From positions 6,498 to 70,497 of the forward strand of contig JBJDYU010000018.1 of the NCBI GenBank assembly GCA_051867615.1: DNA of 64,000 nt, read 5' to 3'. The position numbers and the translations under genes were made by a program. A model generated the notes under the pieces. The model made no database searches, was not told where the DNA came from, and saw nothing but the letters and a program-made list of their open reading frames with translations. The stretch's first letter is position 1, and every line of letters begins with the position of its first letter. Positions 17,485-26,593 of this stretch are shown here, piece by piece. Origin of the DNA: RGIG5472 sp051867615 (GTDB lineage: Bacteria; Bacillota; Clostridia; Oscillospirales; Oscillospiraceae).

Positions 17485-19338
17485 ATGAGAGCCATACAAC
17501 GATTCTGGCTGTTTCAAAAGGAACCGGACCCCCTCTGGCCGGTGAAAAAGCAGCGCTGGTACGCCGCCTGGCGGCTCATCGCGCTGCTACTTATGTCCGT
17601 CTGCTGGGGCGCGGCGCTGCTGGTCATCGCGGCGGGCCGCTATCCCAAGCGGGACATTCTGGGCTACTTTGAAACGCCCCTCATCGCCGCGCTGAACATC
17701 CTGCCGGTGGTGCTGCTGTCACTGCTGTTTTACGCGCTGTTCGCCCGGGCCTGGGCGGCGTTTCTGGCCTCGGGCCTGATCACGCTGGGCTTCGCCGCGG
17801 GCAACTACTATCTGCTGCTGTTCCGGGACGACCCATTGATGGCGGTGGACTTACTTGACCTGTTCACCGGCCTGGGCTTTACGGGCCAGTACGATCTCAC
17901 GCCGGATACCTGGCTTTCCGCGGTGCTGGTCTGCTTCTGCCTTGCCGTGGCCTTTTTGCTGCTTCTGGCCCGGGGAAAGGGCGCGGGGAAGCGGCTGCGG
18001 CTGTCCCTACTGGCGCTGCTGCTGGTGCTGGCCTGGCCCATGACGCTCCTTTACGGCAGTGACACGGTGTATCAGAAAAAAGCGGTGAACTTCCACTACT
18101 TCAACCAGTGGTCGGACACCCAGCAGTATGTTTCCCGGGGCTTTCTCTATCCCTTCCTCCACAGCATCGGCGACCTGATCCCCTCGCCGCCGCCGGGCTA
18201 TGACGAGGAGGAAGCCGCGGCGATTCTCGCGGGCTACACGGACGAGGACATCCCGGCGGAGAAGCGGGTGAACTTCGTCTCCATCCAGCTGGAGGCCTTT
18301 GCCGATTTCTCCCGCTTGGGGATCTCCGGCGTGGATTTCTCCCTCTATGACGCCTATCACGCGCTGGAGGAGGAGAGCTATACCGGCGATCTTATCACCA
18401 ACATTTTCGCCGGCGGCACCGTGGACACGGAGCGCTGCGCCATCACCGGCGTGGCGGCGCTGAAAAACTTCCGCGCACCCTCCAACTCCTACGCCTGGTG
18501 GATGCAGGCGCAGGGCTACACGGTGGAGGGGAGCCATCCCTGCAACAACTGGTTTTATAACCGCCGCAATGTCAACGAGTATCTGGGCCTGACGAACTAC
18601 CGCTATTACGAGGATTACTATACGCAGCTCTCCGGGGACTACTACACCATGGACGACCTCCTTTTCCCGGAAATTCTGCGCCTGATGCGCGAAAGTCTGG
18701 AGGAGACGGGACAGCCCTGCTTTTCCTATAACGTCAGTTACCAGAACCACGGCCCCTACAGCGCCGAGCATTCCCCCAAAAACTATGTGACAGGGACGCT
18801 GAGCGACGAGAGCCGGAACATCCTGAACAACTACCTTTATAATGCGGAGGACACCATCAGCGAGATCACGAAAATGGTGGACGAGCTGCGCAGCTGGGAG
18901 GAGCCGGTGGTGCTGCTGCTTTTCGGCGACCATAAGCCCTGGCTTGGCTACGGCAACTCGGCGTACCACGAGCTGGAGGTGGACTTTGACCTCTCCACGC
19001 CGCAGGGCCTGAAAAACTACTACGGCACCCGCTATCTCATCTGGGCCAACGATGCGGCGAAGGAAGCCCTCGGCCGGGACTTCACGGGCGAGGGGCCGGA
19101 GGTCAGCAGCAACTTCCTGCTGAACGTCCTCTTTGACGCCTGCGGCCTCAGGGGCAGCGCCTATATGCAGTTCACCGAGGAGATACGGGCGGAGCTGCCT
19201 GTCCTGACCTCCACCGGGTACTATCTCAAGGACGGCGCGGTGCGCACCGAGCTTTCCGCCGCGGAGGAGGAAGCCCTGCGGCGGTACCGGAATGTCTCTT
19301 ATTATTGGCGGGAGGAGTTCTTGTTTTCGGAAATTTGA
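17485..19338 (+). CDS. LTA synthase-like membrane phosphoglycerol transferase (sulfatase fold)
   Basis: 617 residues from the ATG at 17485 (MRAIQRFWLFQKEPDPLW), which follows CAAGGAGGA; an upstream in-frame ATG lacks a ribosome binding site. About five membrane helices lie in residues 25-200, then an extracellular alkaline-phosphatase/sulfatase domain. Aligning with LtaS of Staphylococcus, the nucleophile Thr is T312 in GGTVDTERC and the metal site is D482-H483 in FGDHKPWLG. The family transfers glycerol phosphate from phosphatidylglycerol to build lipoteichoic acid or decorate other polymers; the exact product here is unknown. Downstream of glyS but separated by a terminator; ends near a bidirectional terminator. 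Confidence 0.87.
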   Translation: MRAIQRFWLFQKEPDPLWPVKKQRWYAAWRLIALLLMSVCWGAALLVIAAGRYPKRDILGYFETPLIAALNILPVVLLSLLFYALFARAWAAFLASGLITLGFAAGNYYLLLFRDDPLMAVDLLDLFTGLGFTGQYDLTPDTWLSAVLVCFCLAVAFLLLLARGKGAGKRLRLSLLALLLVLAWPMTLLYGSDTVYQKKAVNFHYFNQWSDTQQYVSRGFLYPFLHSIGDLIPSPPPGYDEEEAAAILAGYTDEDIPAEKRVNFVSIQLEAFADFSRLGISGVDFSLYDAYHALEEESYTGDLITNIFAGGTVDTERCAITGVAALKNFRAPSNSYAWWMQAQGYTVEGSHPCNNWFYNRRNVNEYLGLTNYRYYEDYYTQLSGDYYTMDDLLFPEILRLMRESLEETGQPCFSYNVSYQNHGPYSAEHSPKNYVTGTLSDESRNILNNYLYNAEDTISEITKMVDELRSWEEPVVLLLFGDHKPWLGYGNSAYHELEVDFDLSTPQGLKNYYGTRYLIWANDAAKEALGRDFTGEGPEVSSNFLLNVLFDACGLRGSAYMQFTEEIRAELPVLTSTGYYLKDGAVRTELSAAEEEALRRYRNVSYYWREEFLFSEI

Positions 19339-19627
19339 ATGGAAATTCAAAGTTCATTTCAAGATTGTTCAAAGTTTCTTCATGATTCCGGGTAAAAAAT
19401 CAGGTATGATACATTTGCAGGGGAGGACAGGACCCTGCAAGACATAGGACACTTGACTTTTTCCATTTTTCCCTCTCTTTTTTCTCCCCCAAAGAAGAAT
19501 AAGCGCGGAGGCGTGAGCCTCCGCGCTTATTTTTTTGTATTATTTGATTTTTCAGAGAGTTTTCGACATCTGTGGAAAACTTTTTCAAATTGCCGCCGTG
19601 GTACAATCCCTCGTCAGCGGCCACCCA
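19339..19627. other. Convergent intergenic region with possible small transcript
   Basis: 289 bases between two convergent genes. Besides the terminator at 19498-19536 it has a -10-like TATGAT (19405-19410, no clear -35) and a perfect 8-base hairpin TTGCAGGG (19415-19422) with CCCTGCAA (19433-19440). No supported ORF. A roughly 120-base RNA ending at the terminator is possible but speculative. Confidence 0.4.
19498..19536. terminator. Bidirectional terminator
   Basis: AATAAGCGCGGAGGC (19498-19512) pairs perfectly with GCCTCCGCGCTTATT (19517-19531) around loop GTGA, followed by T7 on the plus strand and a T-rich run (ATTCTTCTTT) on the minus strand. Serves the LTA-synthase-like gene (plus) and the nitroreductase gene (minus). 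Confidence 0.9.
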
Positions 19628-20359
19628 TCACGCTTCCTCATACTGCCCAAGATACTCCGCCACAGAGCGGCTCATTTCCCTGGAAAACGCACTGTTGTAT
19701 TTCCGCTTGCAGAAGGCCTGCATCCACTCGCGGTAAGACTTGCCGCCGCTGCGGGGCGTCCACATTTCTTCCAGTTCCTGTTCGCTCATGGGGCGGTAGG
19801 CGTTTTCGTGGACGATGAACTTCTGCTCCACCCGCGTGGGCTTGGGGCGATCCTTCTGCTGCTGGGTGGGATAGCCGAAAATCAGCATACCCACGGGGAA
19901 AACATAGTCCGGCAGATGAAGCAGCTCCCGCTGCTGGGCGCAGTTTTCCATCACATCGCCGATGTAGCAGCTGCCGATGCCGAGACTTTCTGCGGCGGTG
20001 ACGGCGTTCTGCGCCGCGATCATGGTGTCGCTCACCGCCAGCATCAGATCGCCCACGCCGGGTTTGCGGGGCTCGCAGCCGGTGGCGAGATAGGCGTCGT
20101 ACCACTTTTTGCAGTCGGCGCAGAAGACCAGCACCAGCTTGGCTGCGGCGATCATGGGCTGATGATCGCAGGTCTCCGCAAGGCGGTCTTTGATGCCCTG
20201 GTCGGTGATGTCCAGAATGGTGTAGAGCTGCTGATTGCCCGCGGTAGGGGCTTCCACTGCGGCGCGGAGAATCAGCGCCTTGTCAGCGGGGGAGATCTCC
20301 TGTTCGGTATAGACCCGCATGGACTTGCGCTGAAAAAGCTGACGAATGACTTCGTTCAT
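19628..20359 (-). CDS. Nitroreductase family FMN-dependent oxidoreductase
   Basis: 243 residues. N-terminal FMN-binding signature QLFQRKSMRVYTEQEISPAD, then AAVEAPTAGNQQLYTIL, and GIGSCYIGDVMEN, the typical second cofactor segment. The C-terminal extension (MWTPRSGGKSYREWMQAFCK) resembles NfrA-like NAD(P)H oxidoreductases. It likely reduces flavins, quinones or nitro compounds using NAD(P)H; the physiological substrate is unknown. Start behind AAGGAG. It is followed by a terminator, and the divergent promoter side is the alanyl-editing gene, 36 bases upstream in the same direction, so co-transcription is likely. Confidence 0.87.
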   Translation of the reverse strand: MNEVIRQLFQRKSMRVYTEQEISPADKALILRAAVEAPTAGNQQLYTILDITDQGIKDRLAETCDHQPMIAAAKLVLVFCADCKKWYDAYLATGCEPRKPGVGDLMLAVSDTMIAAQNAVTAAESLGIGSCYIGDVMENCAQQRELLHLPDYVFPVGMLIFGYPTQQQKDRPKPTRVEQKFIVHENAYRPMSEQELEEMWTPRSGGKSYREWMQAFCKRKYNSAFSREMSRSVAEYLGQYEEA

Positions 20360-20395
20360 ACCGTTGCTCCTTCTTGTAAAAAATAGGGAAAACGC

Positions 20396-21544
20396 TTACG
20401 CGCCGAAAAACGCCCGTATCTCGGCCTCCGTGGCGGCGGCGCTGCCCTGGATGAAGCCGTCCCGTCCGCCGCCCCGGCCATGGAGGGCGGCGTTCAGCTC
20501 CTTCGCAAAGCCGCGTTCGTCTCCGCCGCTTTCGAGCCGCACCGCGTATTTATACCCGCCGTCACGCCCAGCGAACACGGCGCAGCGCCCGCCGCAGCTC
20601 TCGCCCACCGCGACGCAGAGCCGCCGTAGGCTGTCCGCGCTCATGTCCTCCTCCAGCAAAAGCACGTCTCCCGCGCCCCGCAGGGCCTCCGCCCGGAGGG
20701 CGCAGAGCCGCTCCTCCAGCGCGGCGGAGCGGAGCTTTTCCGCCGCGAGTTCATTTTTCAGCCGCTCCACCGCCGCCGCCGTCTCCTTGGGCTTCGCGGA
20801 AAGGGCCTGAGAGATGGCGGTGTTCTGCCGGTGCAGCAGAGAGAAATAGTCAAAGGCCCGCTGGCCGCAGAGGATTTCCAGCCGGCTGCCCTCCCGGAAC
20901 TTCTGGCAGGAGAGGACTTTCACAAGGCCCACCTGCCCGGCGCTCCGCACATGGGTGCCGCAGCAGGCGCAGCAGTCCGCCCCGGGGAAGGTGACGATGC
21001 GCACGTCGCCGGGAATTTCCTTTTTGCTGCGGTAGGTCAGGCTTTGCAGCTCCTCATGGGGGTGGACGCGGATATCCACCGGAGCGTCGGAATAGATGTA
21101 CCGGTTCGCGCGGGTTTCCACTTCCTGCGCAAGCTCCTCGCTGACCTCGCCGCTGAAGTCGATGGTGACGCAGTCGCTGCCCATGTGGAAGCCCACGTTT
21201 TCAAAGCCCGTCAGGGCGTGGAGGATGCCGCTGAAGATATGCTCGCCGCTGTGCTGCTGCATATGGTCGAAGCGCCGCGCCCAGTCAAGCTCTCCCGTGA
21301 CCTGCGTCCCGGCCTCCAGCGCGGCGGCGCAGCGGTGGCGGATGACGCCGTCCTTTTCGTGGACCTCCGTTACCTGCACGCCGCTGAGCGCGCCCCGGTC
21401 GCAGGGCTGGCCGCCGCCCTCGGGATAAAAGGCGGTCTGGTCCAGCACGATATCAAAGCCGTCCTTCGCGCGCTCGCAGGAGACTACGGCGGCGCTGAAA
21501 CGGGTGAGATAGGGGTCTTCATAGTATAGCTTTCGGGTTTCCAT
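20396..21544 (-). CDS. Alanyl-tRNA editing protein, AlaX-L type with DHHA1-like domain
   Basis: 382 residues, homologous to the editing and C-terminal parts of AlaRS without the synthetase domain. It hydrolyses Ser- or Gly-mischarged tRNA-Ala in the family. The zinc-binding residues are in HSGEH (QQHSGEHIFSGIL, about residue 97) and CCGTH (DCCACCGTHVRSAG). The N-terminal TAFYPEGGGQPCDRGAL is the second-structural core of the editing domain. A coiled-coil region (ERLKNELAAEKLRSAALEER) leads to a DHHA1-like C-terminus with GGGRDGFIQGS. Gap of 20 bases to the upstream glycosidase gene. Confidence 0.9.
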   Translation of the reverse strand: METRKLYYEDPYLTRFSAAVVSCERAKDGFDIVLDQTAFYPEGGGQPCDRGALSGVQVTEVHEKDGVIRHRCAAALEAGTQVTGELDWARRFDHMQQHSGEHIFSGILHALTGFENVGFHMGSDCVTIDFSGEVSEELAQEVETRANRYIYSDAPVDIRVHPHEELQSLTYRSKKEIPGDVRIVTFPGADCCACCGTHVRSAGQVGLVKVLSCQKFREGSRLEILCGQRAFDYFSLLHRQNTAISQALSAKPKETAAAVERLKNELAAEKLRSAALEERLCALRAEALRGAGDVLLLEEDMSADSLRRLCVAVGESCGGRCAVFAGRDGGYKYAVRLESGGDERGFAKELNAALHGRGGGRDGFIQGSAAATEAEIRAFFGA

Positions 21545-21564
21545 GGCATATCCTCTCTTTTTTC

Positions 21565-22725
21565 TTATTGCAAAGGGAGCAGGCCCAATTGGAGCTTCGC
21601 CAGCAAAATCCGCGTCACCGCCGCGTCCACGGCGCTCTCCGGGATCTCTCCCGCCTGCACCGCCTGAATCACCAGCGGGATCTGGCTCTGGTAGTCCGTG
21701 GTCACGATCATATCGTTTCCCGCGAGGACTGCCAGCGCCGCCACGGAGCCGTCCTCCGCGTAGGCCTCCACCGCGTCCATGGCGAGATCGTCCGTCAGGA
21801 TCACGCCCTCGAAGCCCAGCTCCTGCCGCAGCAGCGCATGCACGGCAGGGGAGAGGGAGGCGGGCAGCTCGCCGTCCACGGCGGTCATGATGTTGTGGGA
21901 GACCAGCACGAAGGGCGTCCCGGCCTGAATGCCTGCGGCAAAGGGCAGGAAGTCGGAGGCGCGGAAGCTCTCGAGACTGCGCACGTCCACCGCAATGCCC
22001 GTGTGGGTGTCCACGTTGTTGCCGTAGCCCGGGAAGTGCTTGAGGACGCTTCCCACGCCGTCGGCGCGCATCTGCGATACCACCGCTTCGGCAAAGGCGG
22101 CGGTGGTTAACCCGTCCTCGCCGAGGGAGCGGTCATACATGAAGTCCGCCGGGTCCGTGGCGATATCCACCACCGGGGCGAAGTTTACGTTGATGCCGAG
22201 GGAGCGGAGCAGGGCGTCTTTCTCCGCCGCGTCCGCCGTCACGGCTTCCAGCCCGCCGGCGGCGTAGAGCTTGCGGGGAGAGGGGAAGCGGCTTTCGCGC
22301 AGCGCGGGATTGCTGCTGACGCGGCAGACCGTGCCGCCCTCCTCGTCCACGCCGATGAAGAGCGGGAGCGAAGCTGCCGCCTGATAGCTTTCGATGTCGG
22401 AGACGATCTCCGCTTGGGTCTTGTCCTTGAAGTCCCGGCCAAAGAGCAGCAGTCCGCCCAGATGGTAGGCCGCCACGTCCTCCGCCGCGTTTAGCTCCGG
22501 GCAGCGGACGAAGAACAGCTGCCCCACCTTTTCCTCCAGCGTCATGGCGGCGAGCAAGGCGGCGGCGGTCTCCTCCTCGGGGGAGAGCTGCGGCTCCAGC
22601 ACCGGGACGGTCTCCTCCTCAGCGTCCTCGGGAGGAGCGGGTTCGTCTTCAAATTCCACTTCGCCGCAGGCGGCGCAGGAGAGCAGGAGCAGCAGCGACA
22701 GGAGCAGCGGCAGGATCTGTTTCAT
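21565..22725 (-). CDS. Glycoside hydrolase family 3 lipoprotein (NagZ-like beta-N-acetylhexosaminidase)
   Basis: 386 residues from the ATG at 22725, which has GGGAGGG 6 bases upstream; the ATG five codons earlier lies before that site and is rejected. Lipoprotein signal MKQILPLLLSLLLLLSCAAC, then an acidic Glu/Asp/Pro linker. The GH3 core shows GVDEEGGTVCRV, the KHFPGYGNNVDTHTG motif (the NagZ Asp-His dyad D-T-H is kept, while the usual His in GHG is Tyr) and the nucleophile region VILTDDLAMDAV. It probably removes N-acetylglucosamine from wall muropeptides on the cell surface. Substrate not proven. Confidence 0.87.
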   Translation of the reverse strand: MKQILPLLLSLLLLLSCAACGEVEFEDEPAPPEDAEEETVPVLEPQLSPEEETAAALLAAMTLEEKVGQLFFVRCPELNAAEDVAAYHLGGLLLFGRDFKDKTQAEIVSDIESYQAAASLPLFIGVDEEGGTVCRVSSNPALRESRFPSPRKLYAAGGLEAVTADAAEKDALLRSLGINVNFAPVVDIATDPADFMYDRSLGEDGLTTAAFAEAVVSQMRADGVGSVLKHFPGYGNNVDTHTGIAVDVRSLESFRASDFLPFAAGIQAGTPFVLVSHNIMTAVDGELPASLSPAVHALLRQELGFEGVILTDDLAMDAVEAYAEDGSVAALAVLAGNDMIVTTDYQSQIPLVIQAVQAGEIPESAVDAAVTRILLAKLQLGLLPLQ

Positions 22726-22864
22726 GGCTTTCCCTCCCATGTCCGGTAACGGAGAAATATCCGCGGCGCGGCTGGGGCCGCGGGCCGTTAGCCGTTAGAT
22801 GAGGCCATTGTACCATGAAACGGCAAAAAAGGGAAGATGAGGGCGAAAACGCGGGAACGGGATG

Positions 22865-22899
22865 AAAAAACCAGCCGCCCGGAAATCCGGGCGGCTGGT
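22865..22899 (-). terminator. Terminator of the hisS-aspS operon
   Basis: CCAGCCGCCCGG (22871-22882) pairs perfectly with CCGGGCGGCTGG (22887-22898), loop AAAT. On the minus strand the stem is followed by TTTTTT. Confidence 0.9.
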
Positions 22900-22913
22900 A
22901 AAGGGTTTGGGTT

Positions 22914-24695
22914 TTATTCTTCCTCTCTGGCGGTGACGGCGATGTGCAGCTCGTCCAGCTGCTTCTGCGTGACCTCGGAGGGGGCGCCCATCATGATGTC
23001 CTGAGCGTTCTTGTTCATGGGGAAGGGGATGACCTCCCGGATGGACTCCTCGCCGGAGAGCAGCATCACCATGCGGTCCACGCCGGGGGCGATGCCCGCG
23101 TGAGGCGGCGCGCCGTAGGTGAAGGCGTTGTACATGGCGGGGAACTTCTTCTTCACATCCTCCTCGCCGAGACGCACCAGCTGGAAAGCCTTGATCATGA
23201 TCTCGGGGTCATGGTTCCGCACCGCGCCGGAGGAAAGCTCCACGCCGTTGCAGACCAGGTCGTACTGCTGCGCCGTGATGGTCAGGGGGTCCAGCTCGCC
23301 GGCAATGGCCTTGTCCAGAGATTCCGCGCCGCCGCCGGGCATGGAGAAGGGATTGTGGCAGAACTCCAGCTCGCCGCTTTCCTCACCGATCTCGTACATG
23401 GGGAAGTCCACGATCCAGCAGAACTCGTAGCGCTCCTTGTCCATATGCTCGGGGCAGGCCGCGCCCAGCATCTTGCGCAGCACGCCCGCGGTCTTCTGGG
23501 CCTGCTCCTTTTTGCCCGCGGTGACGCCCACGAAGCAGCCGGGCTTCAGGCCCAGCGCCTCCGTCAGCTCCGCCTTCTTCCCGGCGAGGAACTTGGCAAC
23601 GCCGCCGGTCAGCTCGCCGTTTTCATCCACCTTGAACCAGTAGGGCTTCTGACCCGCCTGCACCTCCACGTCGGCGCAGAGCTTGTCGATGGCCTTGCGG
23701 GCGAGGGCGCAGTCCGTCACCACCACGGCCTTCACGGTATTGCCGCCGCCGAAGGCCTCCAGCCCGCAGTCGGACACAAGGGCGGTGATGTCATCCACCA
23801 GCAGGTCGATGCGCAGGTCCGGCTTGTCGGAGCCGTAGCGCTCCATGGCGTCGTTGTAGGCGATGCGGCGGAAGGGGGCGGCGGAGGCCACGTTATAGCT
23901 GCCGTACTTGGCGAAGATGGGCGGCAGCACGTCCTCCAGAATGGCGAACACGTCGTCCTGTCCCGCGAAGGACATCTCCATATCCAGCTGATAGAACTCG
24001 CCCGGGCTGCGGTCGCCTCTGGCGTCCTCGTCGCGAAAGCACGGCGCGATCTGGAAATAGCGGTCAAAGCCGGAGGCCATGAGCAGCTGCTTGAACTGCT
24101 GGGGGGCCTGGGGCAGGGCATAGAACTTGCCGGGGTGCTTGCGGGCCGGCACCAGATAGTCCCGGGCGCCCTCGGGGGAGGAGGCGGTGAGGATGGGCGT
24201 GGTGATCTCCAGGAAGTCATGCTCCATCATGGCCTTGCGCAGGGCGGCGACGACCTGGCAGCGCAGGATGATGTTCTGCTTCACCGCCGGGTTGCGCAGG
24301 TCGAGATAGCGGTATTTGAGCCGCTGGGTCTCGTCGGCCTCCCGGCTGCGGTTGATCTCAAAGGGCAGCTCGTTGTGGCGGCAGCGGCCCAGGACCTCGA
24401 TGCGCTCAGGCACCACCTCGATCTCGCCGGTGGGGAGCTTGGGGTTCTTGCTGTGGCGCTCCCGCACCACGCCCTCCACGGAAATGGTGGACTCCTTGTT
24501 CAGGCTCTTGATGAGCTTCATGGTCTCCTCATCCTCCACCACCAGCTGGGTGGTGCCGTAGAAGTCCCGGAGGATGACGAAGGCGAAGTTGCTGCCCACC
24601 TCCCGGACGTTCTCCATGAAGCCGCTGAGTTTCACACGCTTGCCCGCGTCCGCGAGGCGCAGCTCGCCGCAGGTATGGGTACGGTTCTGCATCAT
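22914..24695 (-). CDS. aspS: Aspartyl-tRNA synthetase
   Basis: Class IIb synthetase, 593 residues. The start at 24695 (MMQNRTHTCGELRLADAGKR) follows AAAGGAGAGAAC; the longer frame upstream is out of family. Order: N-terminal OB-fold anticodon domain (FAFVILRDFYGTTQLV), catalytic core with motif 2 CFRDEDARGDRSPGEFYQLD, the bacterial GAD insertion (about 280-420), and motif 3 GIAPGVDRMVMLL. Bacterial type by length and GAD domain. Second gene of the hisS-aspS operon, 94 bases after hisS. Confidence 0.97.
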   Translation of the reverse strand: MMQNRTHTCGELRLADAGKRVKLSGFMENVREVGSNFAFVILRDFYGTTQLVVEDEETMKLIKSLNKESTISVEGVVRERHSKNPKLPTGEIEVVPERIEVLGRCRHNELPFEINRSREADETQRLKYRYLDLRNPAVKQNIILRCQVVAALRKAMMEHDFLEITTPILTASSPEGARDYLVPARKHPGKFYALPQAPQQFKQLLMASGFDRYFQIAPCFRDEDARGDRSPGEFYQLDMEMSFAGQDDVFAILEDVLPPIFAKYGSYNVASAAPFRRIAYNDAMERYGSDKPDLRIDLLVDDITALVSDCGLEAFGGGNTVKAVVVTDCALARKAIDKLCADVEVQAGQKPYWFKVDENGELTGGVAKFLAGKKAELTEALGLKPGCFVGVTAGKKEQAQKTAGVLRKMLGAACPEHMDKERYEFCWIVDFPMYEIGEESGELEFCHNPFSMPGGGAESLDKAIAGELDPLTITAQQYDLVCNGVELSSGAVRNHDPEIMIKAFQLVRLGEEDVKKKFPAMYNAFTYGAPPHAGIAPGVDRMVMLLSGEESIREVIPFPMNKNAQDIMMGAPSEVTQKQLDELHIAVTAREEE

Positions 24696-24789
24696 AGTAT
24701 GTTCTCTCCTTTGTCGGGAAATTGATTGCGATTTGTATAAATTGGATTGAATATTACGGATTGGAGCGCTTTTCGCCCCCTCCGCCGGC

Positions 24790-26145
24790 TTACTCCAGAA
24801 TGATGGCGCCCTTCTGACGCTCGGCAAGGCCCGCCTTGATGTGGGCGATGGCTTCCTCCGCCGGGACGGTGATCTGCTGGCCGCTGCGCATATCCTTGCA
24901 GCCGACATTGCCTGCGGCGATCTCGTCCTCGCCCAGAATCAGGACGTAGGGGACGCCCAGCTTGTCGGCGTAATTCATCTTCTGCTTGAACTTCTTCTGC
25001 TCGCCGTAAAGCTGCACCCGTAGTCCCGCCTCGCGGAAGGCGGTGGCGGCGGCGATGACCGCCTCCAGATTCTCCGTCATGGGCAGCACCAGCACGTCGC
25101 AGGGGGCGGTGGGCAGGTCCTGGTTCAGCAGGCCCTGCTCGCCCAGCACATAGAACAGCCGGGTCAGACCGATGGAGATGCCCACGCCGGGCAGCTGCTT
25201 GTCGGTATAATACTCCGCCAGATTGTCATAGCGTCCGCCGGAGCAGACGGAGCCGATCTCCGGGTGGTCCAGCAGGCTTGTCTCATACACCGTGCCGGTG
25301 TAGTAGTCAAGGCCCCGGGCGATGGTCAGGTCCACGGCGAAGTTCTCCTCCGGCACGCCGAAGGCGGCGAGGTACTTCGTCACAGCCCGCAGCTCTTCAA
25401 GGCCCGCGTCGAACACTTCGTTCCGGCCCCGGTAGCCCTCAAGAGCCGAAAGAACTTCTCCGTTGCTGCCGGTGATGGCGATAAAGCGGAGAATTTCCGC
25501 CGCCTGGGCCTCGGTCAGGCCGATATCGTCCCGGAGCAGCGCGCCGACTTTTTCCGCGCCGATCTTGTCCAGCTTATCCACCGTGCGCATGATGTCGCCG
25601 GACTTCTCCCCAAGGCCCTGCATGGCGTAAAAGCCGGTGAGGAGCTTGCGGTTGTTCACCCGGATGCGGAAGCGGGTGAGGCCTAAATCCCGGAAGGTGC
25701 GGTAGATGATGCTGGGGATCTCGGCTTCGTTGAGAATATCCAGCTTGCCGTCCCCGATGATGTCGATGTCCGCCTGATAGAACTCGCGGAAGCGGCCCCG
25801 CTGGGCGCGCTCGCCCCGGTAGACCTTGCCGATCTGATAGCGGCGGAAGGGGAAGGCCAGCTCCGCGTAGTGTAGCGCCACATACTTCGCCAGCGGCACC
25901 GTCAGATCAAAGCGGAGGGACAGGTCGCTGTCGCCCTTTTGGAAGCGGTAGATCTGCTTTTCCGTCTCGCCGCCGCCCTTGGCCAGCAGCACGTCGCTGC
26001 TCTCGATGGCGGGCGTGTCCAGCGGCGTGAAGCCGAAGCTCTCGTAATTTTTCCGCAGCACCGCCATGATGCGCTCCATCTGCACCTGGGGGGCGGGCAG
26101 CAGCTCCATAAAGCCGGAGAGAGTGTGGGGTTTGATACGTTCCAT
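24790..26145 (-). CDS. hisS: Histidyl-tRNA synthetase
   Basis: Class II synthetase, 451 residues. Motif 1 region LSLRFDLTVPLAKYVA, motif 2 YRGERAQRGRFREFYQADID, histidine-specific motif ARGLDYYTGTVYE, and the C-terminal anticodon domain ending VPAEEAIAHIKAGLAERQ. The start MERIKPHTLSGFMELLP is preceded by AAAGGAA. First gene of an operon with aspS; controlled by the T-box leader directly upstream. Confidence 0.97.
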   Translation of the reverse strand: MERIKPHTLSGFMELLPAPQVQMERIMAVLRKNYESFGFTPLDTPAIESSDVLLAKGGGETEKQIYRFQKGDSDLSLRFDLTVPLAKYVALHYAELAFPFRRYQIGKVYRGERAQRGRFREFYQADIDIIGDGKLDILNEAEIPSIIYRTFRDLGLTRFRIRVNNRKLLTGFYAMQGLGEKSGDIMRTVDKLDKIGAEKVGALLRDDIGLTEAQAAEILRFIAITGSNGEVLSALEGYRGRNEVFDAGLEELRAVTKYLAAFGVPEENFAVDLTIARGLDYYTGTVYETSLLDHPEIGSVCSGGRYDNLAEYYTDKQLPGVGISIGLTRLFYVLGEQGLLNQDLPTAPCDVLVLPMTENLEAVIAAATAFREAGLRVQLYGEQKKFKQKMNYADKLGVPYVLILGEDEIAAGNVGCKDMRSGQQITVPAEEAIAHIKAGLAERQKGAIILE

Positions 26146-26181
26146 AAGCCTGTTCCTTTCGGATGTGTAGTGGTGGGAAAG

Positions 26182-26556
26182 AAAAACGCGCTATCCTCCC
26201 GCTTTCGCAGAGCAGACCCTGCAAAAATGGGACGATAGCGCGGTCGCTTCGTGGTGCCACCCAAATTCGGGAGAAGCGCGAAGGCGCGGCTCTCCCCTTT
26301 TCGCCCTCTGGTACGGGAGGACAGACCGTGACCGTTTCCGGCCCCGCTCCGCCGCTGTCTTCTCCTTCTCCGTTCCCCGGACGCTTCCAGCCTATCGGCG
26401 TCCTTCTCTGGCGGGGCGGCGCGGAGGATACTCCTGCGGCGTCATGGCGGTGTGCGCCCCGGCCGGAGGGACCGGCGCGGGCGCGCTGTTATTGAAATGT
26501 CGGCAGGGCGCGTTTTGCCTGCCGGGAAGCGCTGTTTCTCAGCAAAAAGCAGCAAA
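26182..26556 (-). promoter_or_regulatory. T-box riboswitch controlling hisS-aspS
   Basis: The T-box core (TTGGGTGGCACCACG on the minus strand, 26249-26263) pairs with uncharged tRNA ends to form the antiterminator. It is followed by a terminator in which CGCGCTATC, G, TCCC (26242-26229) pairs with GGGAGGATAGCGCG (26200-26187), then TTTTTCTTT. Stem III (ctcGGGGAGA with TCTCCC, about 26270-26298) sits just before the T-box core. A stem I candidate has base arms CTCC..GCCGC and GCGGCGGAG (26424-26434 and 26346-26354) and apical GGACGC/GCGTCC. The triplet at 26357-26359 in the specifier position reads GAC (Asp). Premature stop when the tRNA is charged; read-through when uncharged. Confidence 0.93.
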
Positions 26557-26560
26557 CAGT

Positions 26561-26589
26561 ATTATAGGGGCTTTTTTTCGGAAAGTCAA
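26561..26589 (-). promoter_or_regulatory. Promoter of the hisS-aspS T-box leader
   Basis: Minus strand: TTGACT (26584-26589), 17-base spacer, TATAAT (26561-26566). It sits in the gap just after the mgsA stop codon, so hisS-aspS is transcribed separately from the mscL-rsmG-minD-mgsA genes. Confidence 0.85.
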
Positions 26590-26593
26590 CCGC

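Noticed and set aside
19405..19536. Possible small RNA between the LTA-synthase-like gene and the nitroreductase gene
   Set aside because: -10-like motif without a -35, and the hairpin is short; kept only as a weak remark in the intergenic entry.
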